Part shown: positions 16,732 to 25,164 of the stretch, piece by piece
Layout of the letters: each line of letters begins with the position of its first letter
Numbering within the stretch: position 1 is the first letter of the stretch
Source of the DNA: Sphingomonas folli
GTDB lineage: Bacteria > Pseudomonadota > Alphaproteobacteria > Sphingomonadales > Sphingomonadaceae
Direction of reading: 5' to 3'
Assembly (NCBI RefSeq): GCF_019429525.1
Contig: NZ_JAHXZL010000008.1
Coordinates: 1-64,000, forward strand
Length of the DNA stretch: 64,000 bases
Made by a program: the position numbers and the translations under genes
The notes under the pieces: generated by a model
The model's database searches: none
The model's input: the letters and a program-made list of their open reading frames with translations, nothing else
Told to the model about the DNA's origin: nothing

Positions 16732-17398
16732 CTACCGGATGGTGTCACAACCGAGCGGTTTTGACACTTCGACCCTGGATCGTCCGAGCCGAGAACGCGA
16801 GGCCTTATCGCGTATTCGCTTGTGCTCGGCTTTGGGCAACTGGCGGAACAGCACGAAGCCATGGATCGGATGCGGGGCGGTGACCCATGCCGCCGCGGCG
16901 ACCGTGTCTCTGGCGGCGAGCCACGCGAGGCGTTCGAGCCGCTCCGCGACGCGCTTGCCGACCTTCGACGTGCTCGTCGTGCGGCAGGTCGTCGATCTCC
17001 TGCCCCTCGCCGGCATAATGGACGGTGGTCGAATAGCCCGGCATCGCGGTTAGGATGGTACGCGCCTGGATGTAGAGCAGGAAGTCGAGCGCGAGCGGTG
17101 AGCCCGCCGCGGCGTACTGCATCAGCTCGGCAGGGATCATGTCGCGCCGGACGAGCATCATCACCTGCTTGGCGTCCTTGGAGAGGCCGTAGCGCGCGCG
17201 CTCGGCCTCGGCGGGCGTCTGCGCGACCGCGCCGGCCTGCCGCCCCTTGGCGCCTCGCGGCGTCTCGACGCTCTTGGCGGCGCGATCGGTGAACCAGAAC
17301 TCGACGTCGAACGCGCCGTCCTGATCAATCGAGGCAACCCCGACGACCGCGACTGCCTTCGGCAGGATGATTGTGCGCTGCACGGCCATCTCAGCCAT
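16732..17398 (-). pseudogene. Unknown protein gene with frameshift
   Basis: From ATG 17398 (or 17389) the frame reads MAVQRTIILPKAVAVVGVAS, AFDVEFWFTDRAAKSVETPR, LSKDAKQVMMLVRRDMIPAE and LALDFLLYIQARTILTAMPG. Near 16985, after GEGQEIDDLPHDEH, this frame turns Arg-rich, while the next frame continues plausibly with KVGKRVAERLERLAWLAARD, PHPIHGFVLFRQLPKAEHKR and a stop at 16732. A one-base shift therefore separates the two parts. The last residues (SKPLGCDTIR) come from the 26-bp palindrome, so the true C-terminus is probably lost as well. The family is not recognised. It is codirectional with the winged-helix gene at 17787-18488. Confidence 0.5.
16742..16767. repeat. 26-bp palindrome, copy 2
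   Basis: Same pattern as the copy at 14729, GTGTCA-n-AACCG-nn-CGGTT-n-TGACAC. It lies 30 bases after the AAA ATPase stop. It also forms the last codons of the minus-strand frame that ends at 16732. The two copies bracket about 2 kb, which suggests recombination or integration sites, or binding sites of a replication protein. Confidence 0.75.
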
Positions 17399-17786
17399 CG
17401 GACTTGTGGTCTCCGACCGTCCGCTCGCGCCGACACACGCAGCCGACGCTGCCCACCACCCCCGCCGCGGCGCTTTTCCCCCCGCCGCGCCCGCCCCCTT
17501 TTCAGGTCGGTTTTGACGCAGCCGAACAGCACCTCCGCTCCCAGCGGCGGAGGTGGCGCATCTTCGCTGATGAGGAGGGACGCGGATCGACGCATCCGCG
17601 AGCGCCACAACCCGCGAAGTCCGGCACGGTTCCTGCTCCGCCCCCCTGGCAGCCCCGGAGCGGCGCAAGCCGCCACGCTCGACCGCCGAGTCTGAGCGGT
17701 CGAGGGGCGTGGGCCGCACGCTTTCGGCACGGGGGCGAACGGATCAACGCATGGCCTCGCCCTCGGCGACGCCATTCCTCATCTAT
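17399..17786. other. Intergenic region with inverted repeats
   Basis: Almost 400 bases without a supported gene, C-rich on the plus strand. It holds a 9-bp inverted repeat, CTCGACCGC and GCGGTCGAG (17678-17704), and a shorter GCGGAT/ATCCGC pair near 17581-17600. Lying downstream of the winged-helix gene, it could contain its terminator or, if that gene is a replication initiator, part of an origin. No iteron array is visible. Confidence 0.4.
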
Positions 17787-18488
17787 CTAAACTCGTAGTG
17801 CCGGGTTCAGACCACCTGGCGGTATCGCGTTGCGGTCGATCGCGCGCCCGAGGCGAGCGAGCTCACGACCCAGTGCGGTGTCACCGGCGCGGAAGCGCGC
17901 CAGCTCCTCGGCCGACAGCGTCGCCAGCATCGCCGCGACGCGCTCCTCCTCCTCGCGCCGCCGCGTGACGTCGTCGTCGGGCGGCGGCGCACGGCCGAGC
18001 AGCCGCCGCACCAGCTCGGCGGCCGAGCGTGGCAGCGTCAGCCGGTAGGCGTTGCTGATCTGGCGCACCTGCGGGCCGAACGGCGCGGCGTCCTCGCGCG
18101 GGGCGAATCGACGGATCCAGTCGAGGAAGCCGTGCGCGCGCAGCCGCTTCAGAGCGGCGTGCACCGCGCTGCGCGTGCGCTGCAGCCGCTCGGCGAGATA
18201 GTCGATCGAGGGATCGAGCCGGCCGGTGCGAAAGTCGATGATCCGCATCATCTCACGCAGCACCTCGATCGCGATATGGCCGAGCGGACCGTTGCGCTTG
18301 CCCTTGCCCTCGCGGTCGTAGCGCTCGGCCGCGCGCATCCGCGCGTTGCGCTCGCGACGGTCGAAGGCCGACCAGAAGTCGCCCTCGCGCATGCCGATGC
18401 GGTAGCTCGAGCGGCGCACCGGCTGGCCCGTGCGGTGTCTCTTCGGCCCTACGGCCGTGACGATTTCATGGAGCGAACGCGCCGTCAT
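17787..18488 (-). CDS. Winged-helix DNA-binding protein, replication-protein-like
   Basis: A protein of about 233 residues starting MTARSLHEIVTAVGPKRHRT. Residues about 75-130 form a winged helix: LGHIAIEVLREMMRIIDFRT, then DPSIDYLAERLQRTRSAVHA and ALKRLRAHGFLDWI. The C-terminal part is an Arg/Glu-rich helical region (RRREEEERVAAMLATLSAEE). This layout is common in replication initiator-like proteins of sphingomonad plasmids and integrated elements, but there is no decisive motif. The gene start overlaps the end of the integrase gene by 23 bases, so the two are co-transcribed and belong to the same mobile element. Confidence 0.6.
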   Translation of the reverse strand: MTARSLHEIVTAVGPKRHRTGQPVRRSSYRIGMREGDFWSAFDRRERNARMRAAERYDREGKGKRNGPLGHIAIEVLREMMRIIDFRTGRLDPSIDYLAERLQRTRSAVHAALKRLRAHGFLDWIRRFAPREDAAPFGPQVRQISNAYRLTLPRSAAELVRRLLGRAPPPDDDVTRRREEEERVAAMLATLSAEELARFRAGDTALGRELARLGRAIDRNAIPPGGLNPALRV

Positions 18489-19770
18489 CGACGCGCCTCC
18501 GCCAGCTGCTCTGGCGCTTGCCATACAGCAGCTGCTCGGGCAGCGGCAGGTCGACGGTGAGCAGGTCGGCCCATTCCTGCGCGATCTCGCGTCGCCGTGG
18601 CATGTAGGCGGCGCGATTGTACGCAGCCTCGACGCCGGAAGGCACGTGCGAGAGCATGAGATCGATCACCGCGCGATCGCCTTCGCGGCGCGCCTCCTTC
18701 GCGCGCTCGTTCATGATCGTCGAGAAGGTGGAGCGCCAGCCGTGCGGAACGTGAACACCGGAGAAACCCGCCTCGCGATAGCTCTTGCTCAGCGTCGAGT
18801 CGCTGAGCGGTCGGCGGGGCTGGCGCACGCTGCGAAAGATATAGCCTTCCACCGCACCTCGCGAGAGCGTGATGGCAACGTTCACGATGTCGACTGCTTG
18901 GCGCGAGAGCGGCACGATAAACTCGAAGGCGTCGTCGCGCTTCCGTTCGACGCCGAGCTTCAATTTGTCCGCCGGGACGCGCCAGATCGGGCTGGCACCG
19001 TCCAGATCCTCGAATTCGTGCGGTTCGGCCAGCCGCAGCGTCGCCGAGCGCACCGCGGTAAGCGCGAGCAACCGCGAGGCGAGTTTCGTCAGCGGATGCG
19101 CCGGCTGCTGCTCGGTTGCGAGAAGCACGTGGCGCGCCTGCTCGATCGTCCGCACCGCAGGGTACCTTCCCTTCGGCTTGCGGCCGAGCGCACGCCGCGT
19201 CACCGCCGCCGGATCCGTCTGCGCAAGGCCGAGCGCGATCGCGCGCGCGAACACTTCCGAGATCCGCTGGCGCGTGCGATGTGCCGTTTCCACCGCGCCG
19301 CGCGCCTCGATCGGGCGGAGCACCTCGAGCACTAGAGGGGTCGTCACCGCCGAAACTGGCAATTTGCCGATCTTCGGGAAGACGTCGTTGACGAGGCTGT
19401 TGAGGATAGTGCTGGCGTAACGCTCGGACCAGACAGGTAGCTGGCTGCGGTGCCAATCGCGCGCGATCAGCTCGAAGGTCGCCTGTGTCTCGGCAACTTG
19501 GGCCGCAACACGCTGGCGCTTCCTCACCGACGGATCGACACCGTCTCGCAGCGTGCGCGAGGCGTCCTCGCGCAACTGGCGCGCCCGCGCGAGCGAGATC
19601 TCTGGATAGGGGCCAAAGGTGAGCAGCTTCTCTTTGCCGCCGAAGCGATATCGCCAGCGCCAGGAGCGATACCCGCTGGGCAGCACGAAGAGGTAGAGAC
19701 CGTGTGCGTCGGTGATCTTGTACGCAACGCCCCGCGGACTGGCTCGACGGCACGCCAGCTCGCTCAGCAT
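18466..19770 (-). CDS. Tyrosine-type integrase with DUF4102 N-terminus
   Basis: A 434-residue integrase of the island/P4 type. The N-terminal arm-binding domain reads KITDAHGLYLFVLPSGYRSW then RWRYRFGGKEKLLTFGPYPE (DUF4102). The catalytic domain has the first Arg in ALTAVRSATLRLAE, the H-x-x-R in VPHGWRSTFSTI, and the nucleophilic Tyr in the LSHVPSGVEAAYNRAAY region. Length and residues are complete, so it is probably active. Its start lies 160 bases from the 3' end of tRNA-Tyr, the usual arrangement for this family. It catalyses site-specific insertion and excision of the island to its left. Confidence 0.92.
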   Translation of the reverse strand: MLSELACRRASPRGVAYKITDAHGLYLFVLPSGYRSWRWRYRFGGKEKLLTFGPYPEISLARARQLREDASRTLRDGVDPSVRKRQRVAAQVAETQATFELIARDWHRSQLPVWSERYASTILNSLVNDVFPKIGKLPVSAVTTPLVLEVLRPIEARGAVETAHRTRQRISEVFARAIALGLAQTDPAAVTRRALGRKPKGRYPAVRTIEQARHVLLATEQQPAHPLTKLASRLLALTAVRSATLRLAEPHEFEDLDGASPIWRVPADKLKLGVERKRDDAFEFIVPLSRQAVDIVNVAITLSRGAVEGYIFRSVRQPRRPLSDSTLSKSYREAGFSGVHVPHGWRSTFSTIMNERAKEARREGDRAVIDLMLSHVPSGVEAAYNRAAYMPRRREIAQEWADLLTVDLPLPEQLLYGKRQSSWRRRVDDGAFAP

Positions 19771-19930
19771 CCGGTACCCCAGTTCGTCGGCGCAAATACC
19801 CGCACGATACCCTCGATCCGCTCGTGATTGCGGGGGTTGTGTTGAGCGTCAGTGGGACCGGAAACAACCCGGCAAGCCACGGGAACGTGGCCCGGATTGG
19901 CGGTGACTGGGACCAGGTGAGATAAGGTTT

Positions 19931-20016
19931 TGGTGGAAGGGGCTGGATTCGAACCAGCGTACACTTGCGTGGGCAGATTTACAGTCTGCTGCCTTTAACC
20001 ACTCGGCCACCCTTCC
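19931..20016 (-). tRNA. tRNA-Tyr (anticodon GTA)
   Basis: On the minus strand: acceptor GGAAGGG pairs with CCCTTCC, D-arm GGCCGAGTGG, anticodon loop CTGTAAA with anticodon GTA, a long class II variable arm, T-arm GGTTCGAATCC and an encoded CCA end. Length 86 nt is right for bacterial tRNA-Tyr. The 3' end faces the integrase, so its T-arm/acceptor end is the probable attachment site. Confidence 0.96.
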
Positions 20017-20241
20017 ACGAGCGGCGCTGTCGAAAGCGAGGGCGCCCAATGCCCGCGCCGGACCAGCCTGTCAACGCCTTCGATCGCCTTCTTCTCGGCA
20101 CCACGACGGCGGTGCCGCGCGCCGGTTGCGTCGCGGCGCGCGCGCGCATAGCGTCCGCCGCATCCCTCTCCTCGCCGGAAAGCCCCTCGTCATGTCGCGT
20201 CGCCCGCTCGTCCCCCTTGCTCCCTGCCGGAGCCGCGGCTG

Positions 20242-20991
20242 ATGCCGCGGCGCGGGCACCGGCCGAGCCAGCAGCAGGGCAATCGCACGCGGCTGTGGGG
20301 GCGCCACCCCGTGCTCGCCGCGCTCGCCAACCCGGCGCGGACGGTGCGCAAGGTGTGGGGCACGCGCGAGGCGCTGGGGCAGCTCGACCTGCCGCCGGTG
20401 CTGCCGATCGTCTTCGCCGAGGCGCCCGACCTCGGGCGGCTCGTCCCCGCCGACGCGCCGCACCAGGGGCTGGTGGCCGAGGTGGACCCGCTCGACGACG
20501 TCTGGCTGGGCGACCTGCTGGAGGAGGGCGCCGAGGACCAGCGCCCGCTCGTCGTGCTCGATCAGGTGACCGACCCGCACAATGTCGGCGCTATCCTGCG
20601 CTCCGCCGCGGCGTTCGACGCGCTCGGCATCGTCACGCAGGACCGCCACGCCCCGCCGGAATCGGGGGCGCTCGCGCGCGCCGCGTCGGGCGCGCTCGAG
20701 ACCGTGCCCTGGGTGCGGGTCGTCAACCTCGCGCGCGCGCTCGACGAGATCGGCGAGGCGGGCTTCTGGCGGATCGGGCTGACCGGTCACGCCACCCAGA
20801 CGCTGGCGCAGGCGATGGGGGCGCAGCGCGTCGCGATCGTGCTCGGCGCCGAGGGCGAGGGCATGCGCCAGAACACCGAGGCGCATTGCGACGAGCTGGC
20901 GCGGCTGCCGATCTCGGCCAAGGTGGAGAGCCTCAACGTCTCCAACGCCGCCGCGATCGCGCTCTACGCCGCGACGGCGCGGCTCGGCTGA
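20242..20991 (+). CDS. rlmB: 23S rRNA (guanosine-2'-O-)-methyltransferase RlmB (TrmH/SpoU family)
   Basis: A 249-residue SpoU-family enzyme. The N-terminal substrate-binding domain reads NRTRLWGRHPVLAALANPAR. The three SPOUT motifs follow: LVVLDQVTDPHNVGAILRSA (motif 1, Asn and Arg), VAIVLGAEGEGMRQNTEAHC (motif 2) and ISAKVESLNVSNAAAIALY (motif 3). It methylates the 2'-O of a guanosine in 23S rRNA (G2251 in E. coli), with SAM bound in the trefoil knot. It stands alone, divergent from tRNA-Tyr, at the start of the core region. The ribosome binding site is weak. A related tRNA or rRNA SpoU paralogue cannot be excluded. Confidence 0.88.
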   Translation: MPRRGHRPSQQQGNRTRLWGRHPVLAALANPARTVRKVWGTREALGQLDLPPVLPIVFAEAPDLGRLVPADAPHQGLVAEVDPLDDVWLGDLLEEGAEDQRPLVVLDQVTDPHNVGAILRSAAAFDALGIVTQDRHAPPESGALARAASGALETVPWVRVVNLARALDEIGEAGFWRIGLTGHATQTLAQAMGAQRVAIVLGAEGEGMRQNTEAHCDELARLPISAKVESLNVSNAAAIALYAATARLG

Positions 20992-21035
20992 CGGTCGGTC
21001 GCGCGGGGGCGCGATGACGCAGCGACGAAGGTTGG

Positions 21036-21159
21036 TTCACGCGGAGGCGCGGCGGCGCAGAGAGGGGGTGCGCGGCAGCAGTGTCGCCCTCCGATCGCGG
21101 GCGTAGGCGCCGAGCGCCGGCCCGCGCTTCAGCTCCGCGTCTCCGCGCCTCCGCGTGAA
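21036..21159. repeat. Intergenic inverted repeat, TTCACGCGGAGGCGCGG family
   Basis: The left arm, beginning TTCACGCGGAGGCGCGG at 21036, is matched by CCGCGCCTCCGCGTGAA ending at 21159. A second copy of the same inverted pair lies at 42373-42633. The spacer contains no gene. It sits between the convergent rlmB and ferredoxin genes. Confidence 0.8.
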
Positions 21160-21236
21160 CAGCATCCTGGCGCTACGCGCCGTTTCTCGGCACCGCTCTC
21201 TTCGCGCGCGCCCCTAAGACCGATCGCGGCATAGCC

Positions 21237-21554
21237 TCAGTCGTCCGCGCCGACGCGCACCCGCAGGCCGTCCAGCGCCGGGCCGAACTCGATCTGGCAC
21301 GACAGCCGCGAGGTCGAGCCGCGGTCGCTCGCGGCGTCGAGCAGGTCGTCCTCGTCCTGCCCCATCGCCGGCAGCAGCGACAGGAAGGCGGGGTCGACGT
21401 GGACGTGGCAGGTGGCGCAGCTGCAGCAGCCGCCGCACAGCGCCAGGATCTCGTCGATCCCGGCCTCGCGGATCACCTCCATCACCGACAGGCCGGCGGC
21501 CCCGTCGATCTCGCGTTCTTCCCCCGCGCGCGTCTCGACGATAAGCTTGGGCAT
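21237..21554 (-). CDS. 2Fe-2S ferredoxin (adrenodoxin type)
   Basis: A 105-residue ferredoxin starting MPKLIVETRAGEEREIDGAA. The cluster ligands are in LALCGGCCSCATCHVHVDPA (C-x5-C-x2-C pattern) with the fourth Cys in RLSCQIEF. The ...MGQDEDDLLD... segment is typical of the adrenodoxin/putidaredoxin type that donates electrons to P450s or Rieske oxygenases. Partner unknown; no oxygenase is adjacent. It is divergent from the DNA glycosylase gene at 21609, with 54 bases between. Confidence 0.9.
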   Translation of the reverse strand: MPKLIVETRAGEEREIDGAAGLSVMEVIREAGIDEILALCGGCCSCATCHVHVDPAFLSLLPAMGQDEDDLLDAASDRGSTSRLSCQIEFGPALDGLRVRVGADD

Positions 21555-21608
21555 GCTGGTCTCCACCGAAAATCGCCTGATCCATGCCGCTTGCCCGGGA
21601 GCCGCGCA

Positions 21609-22235
21609 ATGGGGCTGAGCGCCGCGGCACTCACCGCGGGGCTGGACGAACTCGCCGCGATCGAGCCCGCCTTCGCCGCCGCGCTCGCGCGCGTCGGCTA
21701 TCCCGCGCCGCGCGTCCGCGCCACCGGCTATGCCACGCTGCTGCGCACGATCGTCGGCCAGCAGGTGAGTGTGCGCGCCGCCGACTCGGTGTGGCGCAAG
21801 CTCGCCGAGCTGGGCGACCCGGGCGATCCCGCGCTGGTGACGGCGCTGAGCGACGAGGACATGCGGGGCTGCGGCTTCTCGCGGCAGAAGACCGGCTATG
21901 CGCGCAGCCTCGCCGGCCTGGTGACGAGCGGCGCGCTCGACCTCGCCGCGCTGCCCGCCGACGACGAGGAGGCGATCGCGCAGCTGGTGGCGGTGAAGGG
22001 GATCGGGCGCTGGTCGGCCGAGGTGTATCTGCTCTTCGCCGAGGGGCGGCCCGACATCTGGCCGGCGGGCGACCTGGCGGTGCAGATCGAGACCGGACGC
22101 ATCCTCGGCCACGCCGAGCGCCCGAGCGAGAAGCTCACCCGCGCGCTGGCCGAGCCGTGGCGCCCGCACCGCGGCGCGGCGGCGATCTTCACCTGGCACC
22201 ATTATGGCGCGGGGGCCGACGCCGCGCCGGTGTGA
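21609..22235 (+). CDS. DNA-3-methyladenine glycosylase II, AlkA-like (HhH-GPD)
   Basis: A 208-residue base-excision repair enzyme starting MGLSAAALTAGLDELAAIEP. Conserved points are the TIVGQQVSVRAADSVW helix, the helix-hairpin-helix VAVKGIGRWSAEVYLLFA, and the catalytic Asp in IWPAGDLAVQ. It removes alkylated purines from DNA. The short length without the AlkA N-terminal domain is normal for alphaproteobacterial versions. ATG 21609 was chosen because the frame upstream of it has no domain and overlaps the divergent ferredoxin gene. Confidence 0.88.
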   Translation: MGLSAAALTAGLDELAAIEPAFAAALARVGYPAPRVRATGYATLLRTIVGQQVSVRAADSVWRKLAELGDPGDPALVTALSDEDMRGCGFSRQKTGYARSLAGLVTSGALDLAALPADDEEAIAQLVAVKGIGRWSAEVYLLFAEGRPDIWPAGDLAVQIETGRILGHAERPSEKLTRALAEPWRPHRGAAAIFTWHHYGAGADAAPV

Positions 22236-22308
22236 CGAGAGGGCTCGCCGGTTCACGCCAAGGTGAAGCGAGCGGGCGCCCGGGCCGTCGCGTGGGACGC
22301 GGCGGTGG

Positions 22309-23124
22309 CTAGGCCATCCCCAGCCGCTTCCGCGCGCGCGGCGGGACGCGCAGCCACCCCTCGGCGAGCGCCCCGGCCGCGATCAGCGCGCCGGCGGCGA
22401 ACAGCAGCGGTGCGGGGACGCCGAGCAGCGCGCGCGCCGCCGCGGCCCAGGTCGCGCCGGCCGCGACCGTGTCGAACGCCACCGCCTGGAGCAGGAGCGA
22501 GACCGCCACCGCGAGGAAGGCGCCGCCGTCCGGCCGTCCGCGGTACAGGATCAGCGCGCAGGCGGTCGCCGCGAGCATCGCCAGCTGGAACGACAGCGCG
22601 AAGCCGCTGTGCCCCGCCACTTCCCAGTCGAAGAAGCCCGGGATCGCGGGGAACAGCCGCCCCAGGATCGGCGGCAGGACCAGCAGCACGGTGGCGAGCA
22701 TCGCCGCGGCGTGCGCGCGTACCTGTCGCCGCGCCAGCAGCGCCTGACGCACCAGCGCGACGAAGGTGACGAGCGCGAGCAGGTCGACCAGCGCGAGCCG
22801 GGCGCCGAAGCTGGCGTGGAACGGGTCACTCCGCGCCGCGAACAGCGCGACGCCGCCCTGCACCGCGGCCAGGCTGGCGCCGGCGAAGAGCGGCACCAGG
22901 GCGAACAGCGCGAGTCCCGCGGCGCGGTGCAGCGCGACGCGGCGATCGTGGATCGCCCAGAGCTGGACCGCGAGTAGCACCAGCCAGGCGGTGGCGCTCA
23001 GCCCGTGCGCGTGGAGCGCCAGCGGCGCGGCGCGCAGCGCGCCGAAATAGCCCGGCCAGAACGCCAGCAGGATCAGCGGCAAAAGCAGCAGCACCGCCCA
23101 GTGCGCGCGACGATAGGGCATCAT
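22309..23124 (-). CDS. Multi-pass membrane protein of unknown function
   Basis: About 271 residues starting MMPYRRAHWAVLLLLPLILL. Six to seven hydrophobic helices are visible, with HAHGLSATAWLVLLAVQLWA and a His in ALHRAAGLALFALVPL. The HAHG and LHR pairs resemble haem- or metal-binding membrane proteins, but I do not recognise the family. The Met-Met at 23124/23121 was chosen because the first helix follows directly; a longer frame to 23193 adds only Gly/Arg-rich residues. Confidence 0.7.
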   Translation of the reverse strand: MMPYRRAHWAVLLLLPLILLAFWPGYFGALRAAPLALHAHGLSATAWLVLLAVQLWAIHDRRVALHRAAGLALFALVPLFAGASLAAVQGGVALFAARSDPFHASFGARLALVDLLALVTFVALVRQALLARRQVRAHAAAMLATVLLVLPPILGRLFPAIPGFFDWEVAGHSGFALSFQLAMLAATACALILYRGRPDGGAFLAVAVSLLLQAVAFDTVAAGATWAAAARALLGVPAPLLFAAGALIAAGALAEGWLRVPPRARKRLGMA

Positions 23125-23410
23125 CGTCCGTCTCCCTCCCGCGCCGCTGACCTGCTCGATCGGGCGCCCGCCGTTCTCCCCCGGCGGCGCCACCGTAGCG
23201 CATCCCGGCGGCGTCCGATTGGACGGACGGCGCCCCGGCCGCTCGGATCCTTACAAACGATCGACGATCGACTCTCGTCCGCGGGTCAGCCGGATGCTCA
23301 CCCTCGGCGACCCACAGCGGCGCGCTGCCGCCGAACTGCAACCAAAGCTCAGCGTCGCTGACACATCGGCCTGCCAAGGGCGGCGCGGGGACGCGGCGGC
23401 GGAGGCGCAG

Positions 23411-24271
23411 ATGGGGCGGACGACGATCGGTAGGGGCGCGATCGATAGGCGCGCGATCGGGCGGCGGGCGGGACGAGCGGCGGTGACCGCGGCGCTGCTG
23501 CTGCTCTCCGGACTGTCGGTGGCGGGTGCGTCCGAGCGGTTCGACGGTGCGGTCGAGGACGCGAAGCTGCTCGGCGCGCTCGCGCTCGACGGCGAGCTGT
23601 ACCACGTCCAGGGGGTCGAGGTCGGCGCGCACCGCATCTGGGTCACCTCGGTCGACGGCGCCGCGCGGCGCGGCTACCTCCACGAGTTCGACCGTGCCAC
23701 GGGGCGGTTCCTGCGCCGCGTCGAGCTCACCGACGGCGCGCGCTACCATCCCGGCGGGCTCTCCCTACACGACGGCAGCCTGTGGGTGCCCGTGGCGGAG
23801 ATGCGCCCCAACAGCTCGGCGATACTCGTCGAGCTCGACGCCGCGACGCTGCGCGTGCGCCGCCGCCTGCGCGTCGCCGACCATCTCGGCTGCGTCGCGG
23901 TCGCGCCCGACGGCCGGCTGGTGGCGGGCAATTGGGACAGCCGGCTGCTCTACGTGATCGACCTGACCGACCCGACAGCGGTACGCGCCGTGCCCAACCC
24001 CTCGGCGACCCACTATCAGGACATGAAGTTCGTCGACGGCGCGCTGGTCGCGAGCGGCAACCTCGACCTGTGGAGCGGCACCGTCGATTTCCTCGACTGG
24101 CCCTCGCTCGCGCCGCGTCGTACGCTGCGCGCCGGCGCGATCGGGCCGGTGCGACCGTTCGGGCGCGGCGGGCCCTATACGGGGGAGGGCATGGCCATCC
24201 AGGGACAGGACCTCTACCTGCTGCCCGAGGACGGGCCGAGCCGGCTGTTCCACTTCCGCCTCGCCGCCTGA
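23411..24271 (+). CDS. Exported beta-propeller-like protein (DUF6454 type)
   Basis: About 286 residues. An Arg-rich start and hydrophobic stretch AAVTAALLLLSGLSVAGASE form a signal peptide. The mature part has repeated short beta motifs: YHVQGVEVGAHRIWVTSVDG, YHPGGLSLHDGSLWVPVAEM, LGCVAVAPDGRLVAGNWDSR and THYQDMKFVDGALVASGNLD. This matches the family annotated DUF6454, with no known enzyme activity. The start at ATG 23411 puts the signal peptide near the N-terminus; the longer frame to 23219 looks untranslated. Probably periplasmic. Confidence 0.7.
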   Translation: MGRTTIGRGAIDRRAIGRRAGRAAVTAALLLLSGLSVAGASERFDGAVEDAKLLGALALDGELYHVQGVEVGAHRIWVTSVDGAARRGYLHEFDRATGRFLRRVELTDGARYHPGGLSLHDGSLWVPVAEMRPNSSAILVELDAATLRVRRRLRVADHLGCVAVAPDGRLVAGNWDSRLLYVIDLTDPTAVRAVPNPSATHYQDMKFVDGALVASGNLDLWSGTVDFLDWPSLAPRRTLRAGAIGPVRPFGRGGPYTGEGMAIQGQDLYLLPEDGPSRLFHFRLAA

Positions 24272-24301
24272 GCCGGGCGGAGCGCCGCGCGGTGGAGCGA
24301 T

Positions 24302-24646
24302 CTAAGGGGTCGCCCGGTCGGGACGAGCGATCCCGCGGCTCAGTCGCTCGCCGTTGATCCGCCGCACGCGCTGGCGGACGTAGGCTACCTGCTCGCTGCT
24401 CAGCTGCCCATCCTGCGCGGCGAGCATCTGGCCGACCTCGCTCCGAAGCGCGGCGGCGGCGGCGAGCCGCTGGCGGCGCATCGTCGGCGTGACCGCCGAG
24501 GTGATGATGTTCGGCGCCGGCTCGAAGCGCGGCGCGCTCGCTGGCGTGTCGATCACCAGTCCGCTGCCGTTGCGATATTGCGCGCCGGCCGGGAGCGCGA
24601 TCAACGGCATGGCCAGCACGGTCGCGATGATCAGACGATGGCGCAT
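24302..24646 (-). CDS. Small exported protein, unknown
   Basis: A 114-residue protein with a clear signal peptide, MRHRLIIATVLAMPLIALPA then GAQ. The mature part is rich in Arg and Gln with an amphipathic helix (AAAAALRSEVGQMLAAQDGQ, then LSSEQVAYVRQRVRRINGER). No known family recognised. Codirectional with and 68 bases downstream of the DUF2147 gene. Confidence 0.6.
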   Translation of the reverse strand: MRHRLIIATVLAMPLIALPAGAQYRNGSGLVIDTPASAPRFEPAPNIITSAVTPTMRRQRLAAAAALRSEVGQMLAAQDGQLSSEQVAYVRQRVRRINGERLSRGIARPDRATP

Positions 24647-24714
24647 CTCGAATCCTCCCGCAGTGAGGCAGCGATGCTACCCTATCGGCGAGAGCTAAGC
24701 ACCCTAAATCGCGT

Positions 24715-25143
24715 TCATTTTGCTGGCTTCCACACCTGGGTCTGGCAGAAGAAGGCGATGCAGCCCTTGACGTTGAGCGTGCCGTCGGCGTTGCGCGCGA
24801 CGATCGACTTGTAGGTCTTGCCGTTGCGGGGATCGTAGATCTTGCCGCGCCAGTCCTTGCCCTCGTCGGTGAAGCCCGACAGGATCGGCATGCCCAGCAC
24901 CGGGCGCGTGCGCAGCGCCGGGTCGGAATTGTTGACGTCGGTGTCGGGCGCCCCCGGGCGCTTCCTGAGGATGGTGGTGAGCCTGCCGCAGACGCTGCCC
25001 TCGCACGGCCCGACCGTGACCACGCCCGCGCCGTCCTCGGTGACATAGCGTCCCGCGATCGGGGTCGCGGCATCGGCGAGGGAGGGGATGACCACGGCGG
25101 CCGGGGCGAGCAGCGCGAGCGCGGCGAGAAGAGGGGAACGCAT
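24715..25143 (-). CDS. DUF2147 family exported protein
   Basis: A 142-residue protein with signal peptide MRSPLLAALALLAPAAVVIP and the DUF2147 pattern. GRYVTEDGAGVVTVGPCEGS, VCGRLTTILR, GKDWRGKIYDPRNGKTYKSI and DGTLNVKGCIAFFCQTQVW are all in the expected order. Members are periplasmic beta-sandwich proteins of unknown function. The start at 25143 directly precedes the signal peptide. It is divergent from mtnP, only 21 bases apart. Confidence 0.85.
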   Translation of the reverse strand: MRSPLLAALALLAPAAVVIPSLADAATPIAGRYVTEDGAGVVTVGPCEGSVCGRLTTILRKRPGAPDTDVNNSDPALRTRPVLGMPILSGFTDEGKDWRGKIYDPRNGKTYKSIVARNADGTLNVKGCIAFFCQTQVWKPAK

Positions 25144-25164
25144 GGCCGAGACTATCGAGGAACG

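Noticed and set aside
1-19930. Second attachment site for the tRNA-Tyr island
   Set aside because: I looked for a direct copy of the tRNA 3' end and found none; the left end of the island is probably outside the window.
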